Below, piece by piece: positions 9,929-19,204 of a stretch of 64,000 nucleotides of DNA. Numbering within the stretch: the stretch's first letter is position 1; every line of letters begins with the position of its first letter. The notes beneath the pieces are model-generated. The model did not search any database. It saw only the letters and a program-made list of their open reading frames with translations, and was not told where the DNA came from. Source of the DNA: Aeromonas encheleia (GTDB lineage Bacteria > Pseudomonadota > Gammaproteobacteria > Enterobacterales > Aeromonadaceae); assembly GCF_900637545.1 (NCBI RefSeq), contig NZ_LR134376.1, forward strand, positions 4,028,001 to 4,092,000, written 5' to 3'. The translations under genes were made by a program, and so were the position numbers.

Positions 9929-12187
9929 TTATTCAAAGGTGGTGCCCAATTGCAGATAGAACATGTCGTGGCCCCCCTCCGCCACGCCATAACCGAGGAA
10001 GATGGGGCCGAGGAAGCTCTCCACCCCCACATAGACGGAGCCGGAGGTGTAGGAGGACTCCAGGCTGATGTCCGCGCCCTTGTCCCAGACCCCGCCCTGC
10101 TCGAGGGAGCCGCCGAGGAACAGCGGTGCCTTGACCGCGCCGAAGTCGTTGTCCGCCACCCGATAGATGTAGCGCAGACCGCTGAACAGGCTGTAGCGGC
10201 CGCTCAGCTGGTAGTGCTGGAAGCCGGACAGCCGGAACAGACCGCCGAGATCCTGCACGAACAGCGGCACCTCTTCCTCCGAGGTGGAGCCGCCCCCTTC
10301 CAGCATCAGGTTGAGGCTGTGTCGCCCCCATGACCATGGCTTGATCAGCGCCAGGTGATAGTTGATCCCCTCGGTATTTTCGGTCGGCTCATTGGTCGGT
10401 TCGACCTTGATGTGGGAGTAGCCGCCCTTGATGTCCCAGTAGATCCCCTCGTAGGGGAAGTAGCGACTGTCGAGGGTATCGTGCTCGAAGCGGACATAGG
10501 GTCCCCAGGAGGAGGCATCCGCATCCGCATCGGACAGGTTCTGAATATCGACGCTGCCCACCTTGCCCTCCAGCCCCAGGGACAGCCGGCTCCAGGGCTG
10601 ACGGTTCCAGCCGACGGAGAGATCCACGCTGGTGAAGCTGTACTCCGAGTCCAGATAACTCACGCCGGACGTCTGCACCTCATCCTCCGGGAAGAAGACC
10701 CGGCGCTGGGTCTTGTCATAGGCCAGACTCGCCTCGCCGAAGAAGGTCTGGGAGGGCTCGAGCGGGGTGTAGAAGTCGGTCTTGAGGTGCTTGGCCGTGC
10801 CCAAGGAAGCCTCGGTCAGCCACTCGGCCCCCCAGTCATTGACGTTGGTCAGGTTGTAGGACATGCCGACGTTGTAGTTGGAGGTGCTCTCGAAATCATC
10901 GGAGAAACCGAGCTGGAAGTTGAGATAACCCGGCCCCCAATTCTTCTCGCTGGCATTGACCACCAGCACGTTCTCACCACTCCGCTCCTCCACCTCATAG
11001 GTGATGCGATCGAACGACTCCAGCGCATAGAGCCGGCGGATGCCCGCCTCCAGGCTCTCATAGGTCTGCACCTTGTCCGGGCGCACCTTGAGCATGGCGC
11101 GCACAGTGTCGTCGGAGAGGCGCGACTTGTTGACGATCTCCACCTTGTCGATGTAGTAGGCCGGCTGGCCGCTGCGCTCGGCGCGGCGGCTCAACTTCTG
11201 GTTGCGGTAGTCGGCATAGCGTTCCGGCGAGAGCGACAGGGCATCGAGCTGGCTAGAGGCGCGGTTGGCCACCACCTCCCCGACCCGGATCCCCTCCGGC
11301 ATGCGGGCAAAATCGGCGATGCCCATGTCGCCGAACTCGGGACTGAGCAGCACATCCTTGGGCCCCAGCAGGGCCTTCTGCTTGTCGGTGCCGACCTGGG
11401 TCATGTAGGTGGTGAGCTGATCGATCATCGCCAGCCCCGATTTCAGCGACTCGCGGGTGCGCAGCTTGGCACCTATGTCCACCGCGATGACGATGTCGGC
11501 CCCCATGGCCTTGGCCACGTCCACCGGCATGTTGTTGACAGTGCCGCCGTCGGCCAGGATATGCCCCTCCCACTCCACCGGCTTGAGGGCGCCGGGGATG
11601 GACATGGAGGCCTGCATCGCCTTGGCGAGGCTGCCGTGATCCAGCACGAAGGGGGTCACGGTTTCCATGTCGGTGGCCATGGCGCGGTAGGGGATGGGCA
11701 GGTTGTCAAAACTCTTCTGCACCGGCAGGTTGGAGGTCGCGTGACGCAGCAGGCTGGCCATGGACTGGCCCTGGAAGAAGCCGTCCGGCAACTGGACAGA
11801 ATCACCATTGACGCCGATGTCGGTACGCAGCTGGTATTTCTCGCTCTGCTGCTTCTTGCGCAGGGAGAGTTCATCGCGGCCGACCTTGTCCTGATAGCCC
11901 TTGTTCCAGTCGATGGAGAGGGTCATGCGCTCCACCTCCTCGGCGCTGAGCCCCATGGCGTACATGCCCGCCACGTAGGAGCCCATGCTGGTGCCTACTA
12001 CTATGTCGACCGGGATGCGCTTCTCTTCCAGCACCTTGAGCACCCCGATGTGGGCCGCCCCCTTGGCGCCGCCGCCGCTCAGCACCAGCGCGATCCTGGG
12101 TCGATCAGACTGGGCCGCCGCCATGAAAGGCAGAGTCGCCAGCAAGAGCAGAAGCAGGTGGGTCCATCCCCGATGAAAGATGCGCAT
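9929..12187 (-). CDS. Secreted patatin-like phospholipase fused to an Omp85-type beta-barrel (type Vd-like)
   Basis: About 752 residues. A signal peptide (MRIFHRGWTH then a Leu-rich core, predicted cut after FMAAA) leads to a patatin domain with the oxyanion loop SGGGAKG at about 37-43, nucleophile motif GTSMG with Ser67, and catalytic DGG at Asp213. A POTRA-like segment (about 335-400, IDKVEIVNKSRLSDD) and a C-terminal barrel follow, ending LGTTFE. This matches PlpD-type two-domain proteins, in which the barrel places a lipase at or beyond the outer membrane. The reading frame extends upstream to 12352, but the signal peptide fixes the start at 12187 or 12199. A degenerate copy of its N-terminal region lies at about 14793-15050. 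Confidence 0.9.
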   Translation of the reverse strand: MRIFHRGWTHLLLLLLATLPFMAAAQSDRPRIALVLSGGGAKGAAHIGVLKVLEEKRIPVDIVVGTSMGSYVAGMYAMGLSAEEVERMTLSIDWNKGYQDKVGRDELSLRKKQQSEKYQLRTDIGVNGDSVQLPDGFFQGQSMASLLRHATSNLPVQKSFDNLPIPYRAMATDMETVTPFVLDHGSLAKAMQASMSIPGALKPVEWEGHILADGGTVNNMPVDVAKAMGADIVIAVDIGAKLRTRESLKSGLAMIDQLTTYMTQVGTDKQKALLGPKDVLLSPEFGDMGIADFARMPEGIRVGEVVANRASSQLDALSLSPERYADYRNQKLSRRAERSGQPAYYIDKVEIVNKSRLSDDTVRAMLKVRPDKVQTYESLEAGIRRLYALESFDRITYEVEERSGENVLVVNASEKNWGPGYLNFQLGFSDDFESTSNYNVGMSYNLTNVNDWGAEWLTEASLGTAKHLKTDFYTPLEPSQTFFGEASLAYDKTQRRVFFPEDEVQTSGVSYLDSEYSFTSVDLSVGWNRQPWSRLSLGLEGKVGSVDIQNLSDADADASSWGPYVRFEHDTLDSRYFPYEGIYWDIKGGYSHIKVEPTNEPTENTEGINYHLALIKPWSWGRHSLNLMLEGGGSTSEEEVPLFVQDLGGLFRLSGFQHYQLSGRYSLFSGLRYIYRVADNDFGAVKAPLFLGGSLEQGGVWDKGADISLESSYTSGSVYVGVESFLGPIFLGYGVAEGGHDMFYLQLGTTFE

Positions 12188-12383
12188 ATGATTGTCCATT
12201 GATCCAGTGCGAGCCGAGTGAGCCGTGATGCCTACTATAAGATGAGGAACTGTAACCGCAACTGCCTGTGCTGGCGAGATTTCATCAAGATCCCGTCGGC
12301 CGGCCGGGAGCATGGGCGGCGTCAATCCAGTCCCGGCCTGATGTGAGCGCAAACGTTAATCGGCAATAAACGCCGGCATCGCC

Positions 12384-12410
12384 TCAAGGGCGCGGGTCGG
12401 CGGCCGCTAA
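12384..12410 (+). promoter_or_regulatory. Sigma-28 (FliA-type) promoter for the chemoreceptor gene
   Basis: TCAAGGGC (12384-12391), an 11-base spacer, then GCCGCTAA (12403-12410), which matches seven of eight positions of the sigma-28 -10 consensus GCCGATAA at the standard spacing. The -35 box is weaker. It ends 40 bases before the MCP start codon, so the receptor is probably a late flagellar gene. Confidence 0.75.
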
Positions 12411-12449
12411 TATGGGCTCAACCTTCGGCCCACACTCCCGAGTCACCCT

Positions 12450-14360
12450 ATGTTTGCAAGCCTGACACTCAAACAGAAAATTCTGGCCACCGTCATCCTG
12501 GCCGTGGCGCTCTCCTGCCTGCTGGTGGGTTACTTCAGCCAGCGCTCGGCCCAGCAGCTGATCGAGGCCCGCATGTTCGAGCAGGAATTGCCGAACCTGA
12601 CCCAGCGCATCGGCAAGGAGATCGAGAAGGATCTCACCTCGGTCGCCAATGCCGCCAAACAGCTCGCCAACGATCGCTTCGTGCTGGACTGGGTGGCCCG
12701 TGGCATGCCCAAGGAGCAGGAGTCCATCCTCGTCGACCAGCTCAAGGACATGACCGCCCAGTACGGCCTGGTCACCGCCTCCTTCGCCGATCGGCAGAGC
12801 GCCGCCTACTACAACCAGGACGGCTTCCTGCGCAACCTGACCCCGGAGCAGGATGGCTGGTTCTACGGCTACACCAAGAGCCCGCAGGATCTGATGCTCA
12901 GCATCTTTCGCGAGAGCAATGGCGAGGTGAAGCTGTTCGTCAACTTCCAGCAGCTCGACGGCCGCGGCCTGGCGGGGCTCGCCAAGTCCCTCGACAGCAT
13001 GGTCAGCATGCTGGCCAACTTCCGCATCGGCGACAGCGGCTTCGTGTTCATGACAGATGGCAGCGGCAAGGTGAAGCTGCACCCGGACGCAGCCCGCATC
13101 GACCGCGACACCCTGTCCCAGCTGGCCGGGGCCAGTGCCGCTGGCCTGCTGACCAAGCAGGCGTTCGCCGCCACCCACGCCGAGATCGATGGTCAGCCGG
13201 TGGTGCTCGCCACCAGCTATATTCCGCTGCTCGACTGGTACCTGGTGGCCCAGGTACCGGAGGCCGAGATCTACGCCGAGCTGGATCGGGCCCGCTTGCA
13301 CATCCTGCTGGTGAGCCTGGCGATCGCCGTCGGCATGGGGCTGCTCGGCGTGCTGCTGGCAGGCTCGGTCAGCCGCCCGCTCAACGAACTGGCCCGCCTG
13401 TTCCGCGAACTCGGCAGTGGTGACGGGGATCTGACCCAGCGCCTCAAGGTGGAGGGCCGGGACGAACTCGCCCAGGTCGCGACCGGCTTCAACAACTTCG
13501 TGGCCAAGATCCACGGCTCCATCGAGCAGGTGGCCAGCAACTCCCGCCAGCTCGCCGCCACCGCCAACGAGGTGGCCAGCAAGGCCCAGCTGACCCAGCA
13601 CAACTGCACCGCCCAGCGCGATCGCACAGTGCAGGTGGCCACCGCCATCCACGAGATGGGCGCCACCGTCGGCGAGATCGCCGGCAACGCCTCCCTGGCC
13701 GCCGACGTGGCCAAGCAGGCCAACGAGCAGGCCGATGCAGGCGCCCTGATGGTGGCCCAGGCACGCCACGGTATCGTCGGCCTCTCCGACGAGATCGAAC
13801 AGGTATCCGGCGTCATCGAGTCGCTGGCCAACCAGACCGACTCCATCGGCAGCATCCTCGACACCATCCGCAGCATCTCGGAGCAGACCAACCTGCTGGC
13901 GCTCAACGCCGCCATCGAGGCCGCCCGTGCCGGTGAGCAGGGCCGTGGCTTCGCCGTGGTGGCCGACGAGGTGCGCAACCTCGCTAGCCGCTCCGCCGCC
14001 TCCACCGCCGAGATCCAGGGCATGATCAACCGCCTGCAGGAGCAGAGCGCCCGCGCCGTCAGCGCCATGACCCAGGGCCGCAGCCAGAGTCTGGCGGTGG
14101 TGGCCCAGGCCGACGAGGCCGATGCGGCCCTCGGCCAGATCACCGGCCATATCACCCAGATCAGCGACATGAACATCCAGGTCGCCACCGCCACCGAGGA
14201 GCAATCCAGCGTGGTCGGCGAGATCAACCGCAACGTGGAAGACATCAACCAGCTGACCATGGAGACCGCCGACATCGCCCACCAGCTGACCGAGTCTAGC
14301 CGCAGCCTGCAGCAGCTCTCTGGCGAGCTCGACAAACTGGTCGGCAACTTCCGGCTCTGA
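12450..14360 (+). CDS. Methyl-accepting chemotaxis protein with periplasmic dCache-type sensor
   Basis: 636 residues: TM1 (about 10-30), a ~250-residue periplasmic domain of dCache character ([22 protein letters not shown], then [15 protein letters not shown] typical of the membrane-proximal Cache lobe), TM2 (about 285-307), HAMP ([11 protein letters not shown]...), and a cytoplasmic signalling coiled coil with the conserved tip [20 protein letters not shown]. It signals through CheA/CheW to the flagellar motor. There is no C-terminal NWETF-like pentapeptide, so it relies on other receptors for adaptation enzymes or adapts without tethering. The ligand cannot be told from sequence. A sigma-28 promoter precedes it and a strong terminator follows. 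Confidence 0.93.
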   Translation: MFASLTLKQKILATVILAVALSCLLVGYFSQRSAQQLIEARMFEQELPNLTQRIGKEIEKDLTSVANAAKQLANDRFVLDWVARGMPKEQESILVDQLKDMTAQYGLVTASFADRQSAAYYNQDGFLRNLTPEQDGWFYGYTKSPQDLMLSIFRESNGEVKLFVNFQQLDGRGLAGLAKSLDSMVSMLANFRIGDSGFVFMTDGSGKVKLHPDAARIDRDTLSQLAGASAAGLLTKQAFAATHAEIDGQPVVLATSYIPLLDWYLVAQVPEAEIYAELDRARLHILLVSLAIAVGMGLLGVLLAGSVSRPLNELARLFRELGSGDGDLTQRLKVEGRDELAQVATGFNNFVAKIHGSIEQVASNSRQLAATANEVASKAQLTQHNCTAQRDRTVQVATAIHEMGATVGEIAGNASLAADVAKQANEQADAGALMVAQARHGIVGLSDEIEQVSGVIESLANQTDSIGSILDTIRSISEQTNLLALNAAIEAARAGEQGRGFAVVADEVRNLASRSAASTAEIQGMINRLQEQSARAVSAMTQGRSQSLAVVAQADEADAALGQITGHITQISDMNIQVATATEEQSSVVGEINRNVEDINQLTMETADIAHQLTESSRSLQQLSGELDKLVGNFRL

Positions 14361-14387
14361 GTCTCCTCCGCCCTTTCCCCTCATCCA

Positions 14388-14411
14388 GGGAGCGCAGCCG
14401 CGCTCCCTTTT
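14388..14411 (+). terminator. Rho-independent terminator after the MCP gene
   Basis: A perfect 8-bp stem, GGGAGCGC (14388-14395) with GCGCTCCC (14400-14407), has loop AGCC and is followed by TTTT. It starts 27 bases after the MCP stop. Confidence 0.85.
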
Positions 14412-14506
14412 GGCGACAACGGCAAGCCATGACGCAGCACCGCCAACTCGACTCAGGATCCCGGCAGAAATGACGCATAATCAGAGGAGAACCAAGGAGA
14501 ACGGAA

Positions 14507-14719
14507 ATGGGTAAACTGATGATGGTAATGGTACTGGGGGCGCTGTTGTCGGCCTGCAGCAGCGGGCCGGTGCGAGTGCACGGCGCCGATGTCAGTGTGG
14601 ATGACACCCGGATCCGGGTCTACGACGGCCATAATGATGGCTATTACGATGATGACTATCACGGCGGCCAACGGGGTCATTTCTGTCCCCCGGGACAGGC
14701 CAAGAAAGGGCGCTGCTAG
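14507..14719 (+). CDS. Small lipoprotein, short paralog (70 aa)
   Basis: The start has an AAGGAG Shine-Dalgarno. The product has a signal peptide and lipobox LLSAC with Cys17, then SSGPVRVHGADVSVDDTRIRV, a short Gly/Asp/Tyr/His patch, and a conserved tail ending FCPPGQAKKGRC. It is clearly paralogous to the 104-residue gene at 15354: same lipobox region, same VHGAD-SVDD block and identical last 11 residues. It should be an acylated envelope protein. Two Cys in the tail (Cys60 and the C-terminal Cys) may form a disulfide. I do not recognise a characterised family and assign no function. The terminator overlaps its stop codon. Confidence 0.8.
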   Translation: MGKLMMVMVLGALLSACSSGPVRVHGADVSVDDTRIRVYDGHNDGYYDDDYHGGQRGHFCPPGQAKKGRC

Positions 14720-14730
14720 CGCCTTTTTTT
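14709..14730 (+). terminator. Terminator overlapping the stop codon of the short lipoprotein gene
   Basis: GGCGCT (14709-14714) pairs with AGCGCC (14718-14723), 3-base loop, then seven Ts. The stem contains the last codons and the TAG at 14717-14719. The long paralog has the same coding end but has lost this second arm. Confidence 0.85.
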
Positions 14731-14792
14731 ATGGCCGTCATCTGCTGGTCGGCCTGCTGCAAGCGCGCGTCCAATACAGGCGCCGCCGGATC

Positions 14793-15050
14793 TTAGTGCT
14801 CCACCCCGGCGACACAGATCCATAGGGTCTGCCCCCTCCCCTCGACCATCCCCTGTCCTCCCTCTGTACTGAGCCCCACGGCATAGCGCCAGATCACACC
14901 GGATCCCATGCCGGCATCGACTACCATATCAGCCGGGATACGCCTCTCTTCCACTGCCTCGAGTCCCGCTATGGGCCACGCCCTTGACGCTTCCCCCGCT
15001 CGGCACCGAGTCAATTCAGGCTCGAACCGATCGCTCGCCGGACGCCCCTC
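14793..15050 (-). pseudogene. Decayed fragment of a patatin-like phospholipase gene
   Basis: The minus-strand frame 15014-14793 encodes GLEAVEERRIPADMVVDAGM and then GSGVIWRYAVGLSTEGG. This aligns without gaps to residues about 49-83 of the intact patatin at 9929-12187 (VLKVLEEKRIPVDIVVGTSM, then GSYVAGMYAMGLSAEE). The oxyanion loop SGGGAKG has decayed to RAGEASR and the nucleophile motif GTSMG to DAGMG, so the catalytic Ser is gone. Nucleotide similarity continues to about 15050, covering the codons for PRIAL. No signal peptide, DGG motif or barrel is present. It is a remnant about 85 codons long, not a working gene. Confidence 0.8.
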
Positions 15051-15261
15051 TACAGGATGCAGACAGTTGGCCGGAACGGCTCTCCCTCAACACCATCTCG
15101 TGCCGCTCTGGCCGGGCATATCAGCCATTCCACCATAGGGTGGCGCCGGCATGGCGCGGCAATGAAACGGCGACGTAAGCAAGAGCGCATCGCTGCTGGT
15201 CATGACCTTCTAAATACGCGTTCTGCCCCATACTTGAGGGAACACCGCATGCTCCCTGTTA

Positions 15262-15353
15262 TGCCAGCGGCAAGTCATGACGCAACGCCACCAACGCACC
15301 CCGGTGTCCATGGGGAACGGCAGCATAATCAGGGGAAACCATAGGAGGTTGTT
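15262..15353 (+). repeat. Upstream region duplicated from the short lipoprotein gene
   Basis: Sequence just upstream of the long lipoprotein gene resembles that upstream of the short one (about 14420-14506): both contain CGGCAAG-C/T-CATGACGCA, GCATAATCAG-G/A-GG and similar spacing to the start. The duplication therefore included the promoter/leader, not just the coding sequence. Confidence 0.65.
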
Positions 15354-15668
15354 ATGGACAAGCGGATTCTGATGGTACTGCTTGGCGCGCTGCTCACCGC
15401 CTGCACCAGTGGCCCTATACGGGTACATGGCGCAGATTTCAGTGTGGACGATGCCCATATCCGGGTCACTGACGGCTACTACCGCTACCATGGGGGTCAT
15501 TACTATCGCTATTACGATGACCACCATCGCCACGATGGCTATTACCGCCGCTATTACGATGACCGCCACCCCGATCGCTATTACTACCGCCATGATGGCC
15601 ACCACCATCGCCAGGAGGGTTATCGCTCCTTCTGCCCGCCAGGCCAGGCCAAGAAAGGGCGCTGCTGA
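15354..15668 (+). CDS. Small lipoprotein, long paralog with Tyr/His/Asp/Arg-rich insert (104 aa)
   Basis: AGGAGG precedes the ATG. The signal peptide ends in lipobox LLTAC (Cys17), followed by TSGPIRVHGADFSVDD, a low-complexity middle (about residues 41-90) made almost only of Tyr, His, Arg, Asp and Gly in YYRYYDD / HHRHDG-type units, and the tail FCPPGQAKKGRC shared with the short paralog. The middle is repetitive at DNA level (TATTACCGC, GATGACC and CACCATCGCC recur), so it probably grew by slippage or unequal exchange. His/Asp/Tyr density suggests metal or polyanion binding at the envelope, but that is only inference. Function unknown. Confidence 0.8.
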   Translation: MDKRILMVLLGALLTACTSGPIRVHGADFSVDDAHIRVTDGYYRYHGGHYYRYYDDHHRHDGYYRRYYDDRHPDRYYYRHDGHHHRQEGYRSFCPPGQAKKGRC

Positions 15669-15694
15669 CAGCCGGCTGCCAGGTGACAGGCAAC

Positions 15695-15723
15695 AAAAAA
15701 GCCGCTCATGGGAGCGGCTTTTT
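15695..15723. terminator. Bidirectional terminator between the long lipoprotein gene and lpdA
   Basis: AAAAAA, GCCGCTC (15701-15707), loop ATGG, GAGCGGC (15712-15718), TTTTT. The two genes converge here, and the symmetric A/T flanks serve both. Confidence 0.9.
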
Positions 15724-15742
15724 CATCACGGCAGGAAGAAGA

Positions 15743-17170
15743 TTATTTCTTCTTCTTGGCCTTGGCGTTCGGCAGATCGGTGATGGATCCTTCGTACACT
15801 TCGGCAGCCAGACCCACGGACTCGTGCAGAGTCGGGTGAGCGTGGATGGTCAGCGCCAGATCTTCGGCGTCGGCACCCATCTCGATGGCCAGACCGATCT
15901 CACCCAGCAGTTCACCACCGTTGGTACCGACGATGGCACCACCGATGACGCGATGGCTGTCCTTGTCGAAGATCAGCTTGGTCATGCCGTCGGAGCAATC
16001 GGAGGCGATGGCGCGGCCGGAGGCAGCCCAGGGGAAGGTGGCGACTTCGAAGTTCAGGCCCTGTTGCTTGGCTTCCTTCTCGGTCAGACCGACCCAGGCC
16101 ATCTCTGGCTCTGTGTAGGCGATGGACGGGATCACTTTCGGGTCGAAGTAGTGCTTCTTGCCGGCGATGACTTCGGCCGCCACGTGGCCTTCGTGCACAC
16201 CCTTGTGCGCCAGCATCGGCTGACCGACGATGTCACCGATGGCGTGGATGTGAGCGACGTTGGTACGCAGCTGCTTGTCCACCTCGATGAAACCGCGCTC
16301 GTTGACGGCCACACCGGCTTTCTCGGCGTCCATCAGCTTGCCGTTCGGCACACGACCGACCGCGACCAGCACGTTGTCGTAGCGAACCGGCTCGGCCGGG
16401 GCGTGCTTGCCTTCGTAGGAGACGTAGAGACCGTCTGCACGGGCTTCAACTGCGGTGACCTTGGTCTCCAGCATGATGTTGAATTTCTTGGCAACACGCT
16501 TGGTGTAGATCTTGACGATGTCTTTGTCGGCAGCCGGCACCAGCTGATCGGCAAATTCCACCACGTCGATCTCGGAACCCAGGGAGGAGTACACGGTACC
16601 CATCTCCAGGCCGATGATGCCGCCACCGATGACCAGCAGCTTGCCCGGAACTGTGGTCAGTTCCAGCGCATCGGTTGAATCCCATACACGCGGGTCATCG
16701 TGGGGGATGAACGGCAGCTTCACCGGACGGGAACCCGCGGCGATGATGGCGTTGTCGAAGGTGACTGTGGTCTTGCCGTCGTCCCCGGTCACTTCCAGCG
16801 TGTTCGGGCCGGTGAACTTGCCGAAGCCGTTCACAACCTGGACCTTACGCATCTTGGCCATGCCGGCCAGACCGCCGGTCAGCTGGTTGATGACCTTCTC
16901 TTTCCACAGACGGACCTTGGTGATGTCGGTCTGGGGGGCACCGAACACGATGCCGTGATCGGCCAGCGCCTTGGCTTCTTCGATGACTTTAGCGACGTGC
17001 AGCAGTGCCTTGGACGGGATGCAGCCCACGTTCAGGCAGACGCCACCCAGGGTGGAGTAGCGCTCGACGATAACGGTATCCAGACCCAGATCGGCGGCAC
17101 GGAAAGCAGCGGAATAACCGGCAGGGCCGGCACCCAGTACTACGACCTGAGTTTTGATTTCTTTACTCAT
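15743..17170 (-). CDS. lpdA: Dihydrolipoamide dehydrogenase (E3)
   Basis: 475 residues. The FAD-binding GAGPAGYSAAF lies near the N-terminus. The redox-active disulfide is in GGVCLNVGCIPSK, the NAD-binding loop in GGGIIGLEMG, and the C-terminal catalytic His-Glu motif in HAHPTLHE. It reoxidises lipoamide for the pyruvate and 2-oxoglutarate dehydrogenase complexes and the glycine cleavage system. The coding frame begins ATG-ATG; the second ATG has the better spacing to AAGAGG, so I use it. A terminator separates it from aceF, so, as in E. coli, lpd can be transcribed on its own. Length and motifs are standard. Confidence 0.97.
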   Translation of the reverse strand: MSKEIKTQVVVLGAGPAGYSAAFRAADLGLDTVIVERYSTLGGVCLNVGCIPSKALLHVAKVIEEAKALADHGIVFGAPQTDITKVRLWKEKVINQLTGGLAGMAKMRKVQVVNGFGKFTGPNTLEVTGDDGKTTVTFDNAIIAAGSRPVKLPFIPHDDPRVWDSTDALELTTVPGKLLVIGGGIIGLEMGTVYSSLGSEIDVVEFADQLVPAADKDIVKIYTKRVAKKFNIMLETKVTAVEARADGLYVSYEGKHAPAEPVRYDNVLVAVGRVPNGKLMDAEKAGVAVNERGFIEVDKQLRTNVAHIHAIGDIVGQPMLAHKGVHEGHVAAEVIAGKKHYFDPKVIPSIAYTEPEMAWVGLTEKEAKQQGLNFEVATFPWAASGRAIASDCSDGMTKLIFDKDSHRVIGGAIVGTNGGELLGEIGLAIEMGADAEDLALTIHAHPTLHESVGLAAEVYEGSITDLPNAKAKKKK

Positions 17171-17286
17171 CATGACCTCTTTGTCGTTCTATATCCCCGG
17201 ACAGCACAGTCTTATGCCAAAGAAGGCGGCTGCAGCCGTGAAAAAAACGGGGCAAGTTTATAATTTTGTTAATGAAATGAGAAGTG

Positions 17287-17311
17287 AAAAGGGCGAGCTC
17301 TGTGCTCGCCC
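17287..17311 (-). terminator. Rho-independent terminator after aceF
   Basis: GGGCGAGC (17291-17298) pairs with GCTCGCCC (17304-17311), 5-base loop. On the minus strand it is followed by TTTT. It lies 12 bases past the aceF stop and implies a separate or read-through transcript for lpdA. Confidence 0.85.
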
Positions 17312-17323
17312 TCTCATTTACAT

Positions 17324-19195
17324 TTACAGAACCAGTCGACGAATGTCGGACAGCACACCACTCAGAGTGGTGACGAAGCGAGCACCGTCAGCACCGTCGA
17401 TGACGCGGTGGTCATAGCTCAGCGCCAGCGGCAGCATCAGACGCGGCACGAACTCCTTGCCATTCCACTTCGGCTTCATCTCGGACTTGGAAACACCGAG
17501 GATGGCCACTTCCGGCGCGTTGACGATCGGGGTAAAGCTGGTACCGCCGATGCCACCCAGGCTGGAGATGGTGAAGCAACCGCCCTGCATGTCGGCAGCG
17601 GTCAGCTTGCCGGCACGGGCCTTCTTGGAAATTTCGGCCAGGTCGCGGGACAGCTCATAGATGCCCTTCTTGTTGACGTCGCGAACGACCGGTACTACCA
17701 GGCCCCCCGGAGTGTCAACCGCCACACCGATGTGGATGTACTTCTTCATGATCAGCTTGCTGCCGTCTTCGGACAGGGCGCTGCAGAAGCGCGGATGCGC
17801 TTCCAGGGCCTTGGCGGCGGCTTTCAGGATGAACACCAGCGGGGTGATCTTCACATCCAGCTTCTGCTTCTCGGCCAGCATGTTCTGCTCTTTGCGGAAC
17901 GCTTCCAGATCTGTGGTATCGGCTTCGTCGAACTGGGTGACATGAGGGATCATGGCCCAGTTGCGGTGCAGGGCAGGACCGGAGATCTTCTGGATCCGGG
18001 TCAGTTCCAGCTCTTCGACCGGACCGAACTTGCTGAAGTCCACCTTCGGCCATGGCAGCACGTTCATGCCGTTGCCATTGCCGGTACCGGCAGCAGGAGC
18101 GGACTCGGCGCGCTTGACGGCATCCTTCACGTAGGCTTGCACGTCTTCTTTGACGATGCGGCCCTTGCGACCGGAGGCCTTCACCTTGGCCAGGTTGACG
18201 CCGAACTCACGGGCCAGACGACGCACGGCCGGAGAGGCGTGGACGTAGGCATCGTTGGCAACGAAGTCGGACGAAGCGGCAGCCGGGGCAGCGGCCTGAG
18301 CCACCGGGGCAGCAGGTGCAGCGGCAACGGGTGCAGCAGCCTGGGCAACCGGGGCGGCGGCAGGCGCGGCGCCAGCCACTTCGAATACCATGATCAGGGA
18401 ACCGGTAGAGACCTTGTCACCGGCCTTCACCTTGATTTCCTTGACGATACCGGCGAACGGCGCAGGTACTTCCATGGAGGCCTTGTCACCTTCGACCGCG
18501 ATCAGGGACTGGTCGGCTTCGACCTTGTCACCCACGGCGACCATGATCTCGGTCACTTCCACTTCGTCACCGCCGATGTCAGGTACGTTGACCTCTTTGG
18601 CAGCGGCGGCAACCGGGGCTGCAGCCACGGGAGCGGCTGCCTGAGCCGGGGCAGCCACGGCGGCAGGTGCGGCACCCGCCACTTCGAATACCATCACCAG
18701 GGAACCGGTAGAAACCTTGGCGCCGGCGGCAACCTTGATTTCGACCACGCGGCCCGCGAAGGGTGCCGGCACTTCCATGGAGGCTTTGTCACCTTCCACG
18801 GCGATGATGGACTGGTCGGCTTCGACCATGTCGCCCACGGCAACCATGATCTCGGTCACGTCCACTTCGTCGTCACCGATGTCCGGTACGTGCACGTCTT
18901 TGCGAGCGGCAGCAACAGGAGCAGCCGGCGCTGCAGCAGCAACCGGGGCGGCGGCAGCCGCACCCTCGGCTTCGAAGATCATGATCTGGGAACCGGTGGC
19001 AACCTTGTCGCCCACCTTGATCAGGATCTCTTTGACGATACCCGCGGCCGGAGCCGGGACTTCCATGGAGGCCTTGTCGCCTTCTACCGCGATGATGGAC
19101 TGGTCGAGCTCGACCTTGTCACCCACGGCAACCATGATTTCGGTCACTTCAACTTCATCGGCACCGATATCCGGCACCATAATCTGCTTGGACAT
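17324..19195 (-). CDS. aceF: Pyruvate dehydrogenase E2, dihydrolipoamide acetyltransferase with three lipoyl domains
   Basis: 623 residues. Three tandem lipoyl domains (about 1-75, 97-172, 198-273) each carry the lipoylated Lys in [11 protein letters not shown] and are joined by Ala/Pro-rich linkers. The E1/E3-binding domain follows ([20 protein letters not shown], about 322-355), then the acetyltransferase core with SSLGGIGG and the catalytic [13 protein letters not shown] near the end. It moves the acetyl group to CoA in the 60- or 24-subunit core. The three lipoyl modules are also near-repeats at DNA level, a hotspot for recombination. Its Shine-Dalgarno (AGAGGA) is supplied by the last unit of the aceE-aceF intergenic repeat. 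Confidence 0.97.
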   Translation of the reverse strand: MSKQIMVPDIGADEVEVTEIMVAVGDKVELDQSIIAVEGDKASMEVPAPAAGIVKEILIKVGDKVATGSQIMIFEAEGAAAAAPVAAAAPAAPVAAARKDVHVPDIGDDEVDVTEIMVAVGDMVEADQSIIAVEGDKASMEVPAPFAGRVVEIKVAAGAKVSTGSLVMVFEVAGAAPAAVAAPAQAAAPVAAAPVAAAAKEVNVPDIGGDEVEVTEIMVAVGDKVEADQSLIAVEGDKASMEVPAPFAGIVKEIKVKAGDKVSTGSLIMVFEVAGAAPAAAPVAQAAAPVAAAPAAPVAQAAAPAAASSDFVANDAYVHASPAVRRLAREFGVNLAKVKASGRKGRIVKEDVQAYVKDAVKRAESAPAAGTGNGNGMNVLPWPKVDFSKFGPVEELELTRIQKISGPALHRNWAMIPHVTQFDEADTTDLEAFRKEQNMLAEKQKLDVKITPLVFILKAAAKALEAHPRFCSALSEDGSKLIMKKYIHIGVAVDTPGGLVVPVVRDVNKKGIYELSRDLAEISKKARAGKLTAADMQGGCFTISSLGGIGGTSFTPIVNAPEVAILGVSKSEMKPKWNGKEFVPRLMLPLALSYDHRVIDGADGARFVTTLSGVLSDIRRLVL

Positions 19196-19204
19196 TGTGA
19201 TTTA

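Noticed and set aside
10355..12202. A 615-codon plus-strand frame across the patatin gene
   Set aside because: Antisense shadow; the patatin motifs on the minus strand are intact.
14793..15014. A 73-codon minus-strand gene
   Set aside because: It aligns to the patatin N-terminal domain with all catalytic motifs lost, so it is called a remnant, not a gene.
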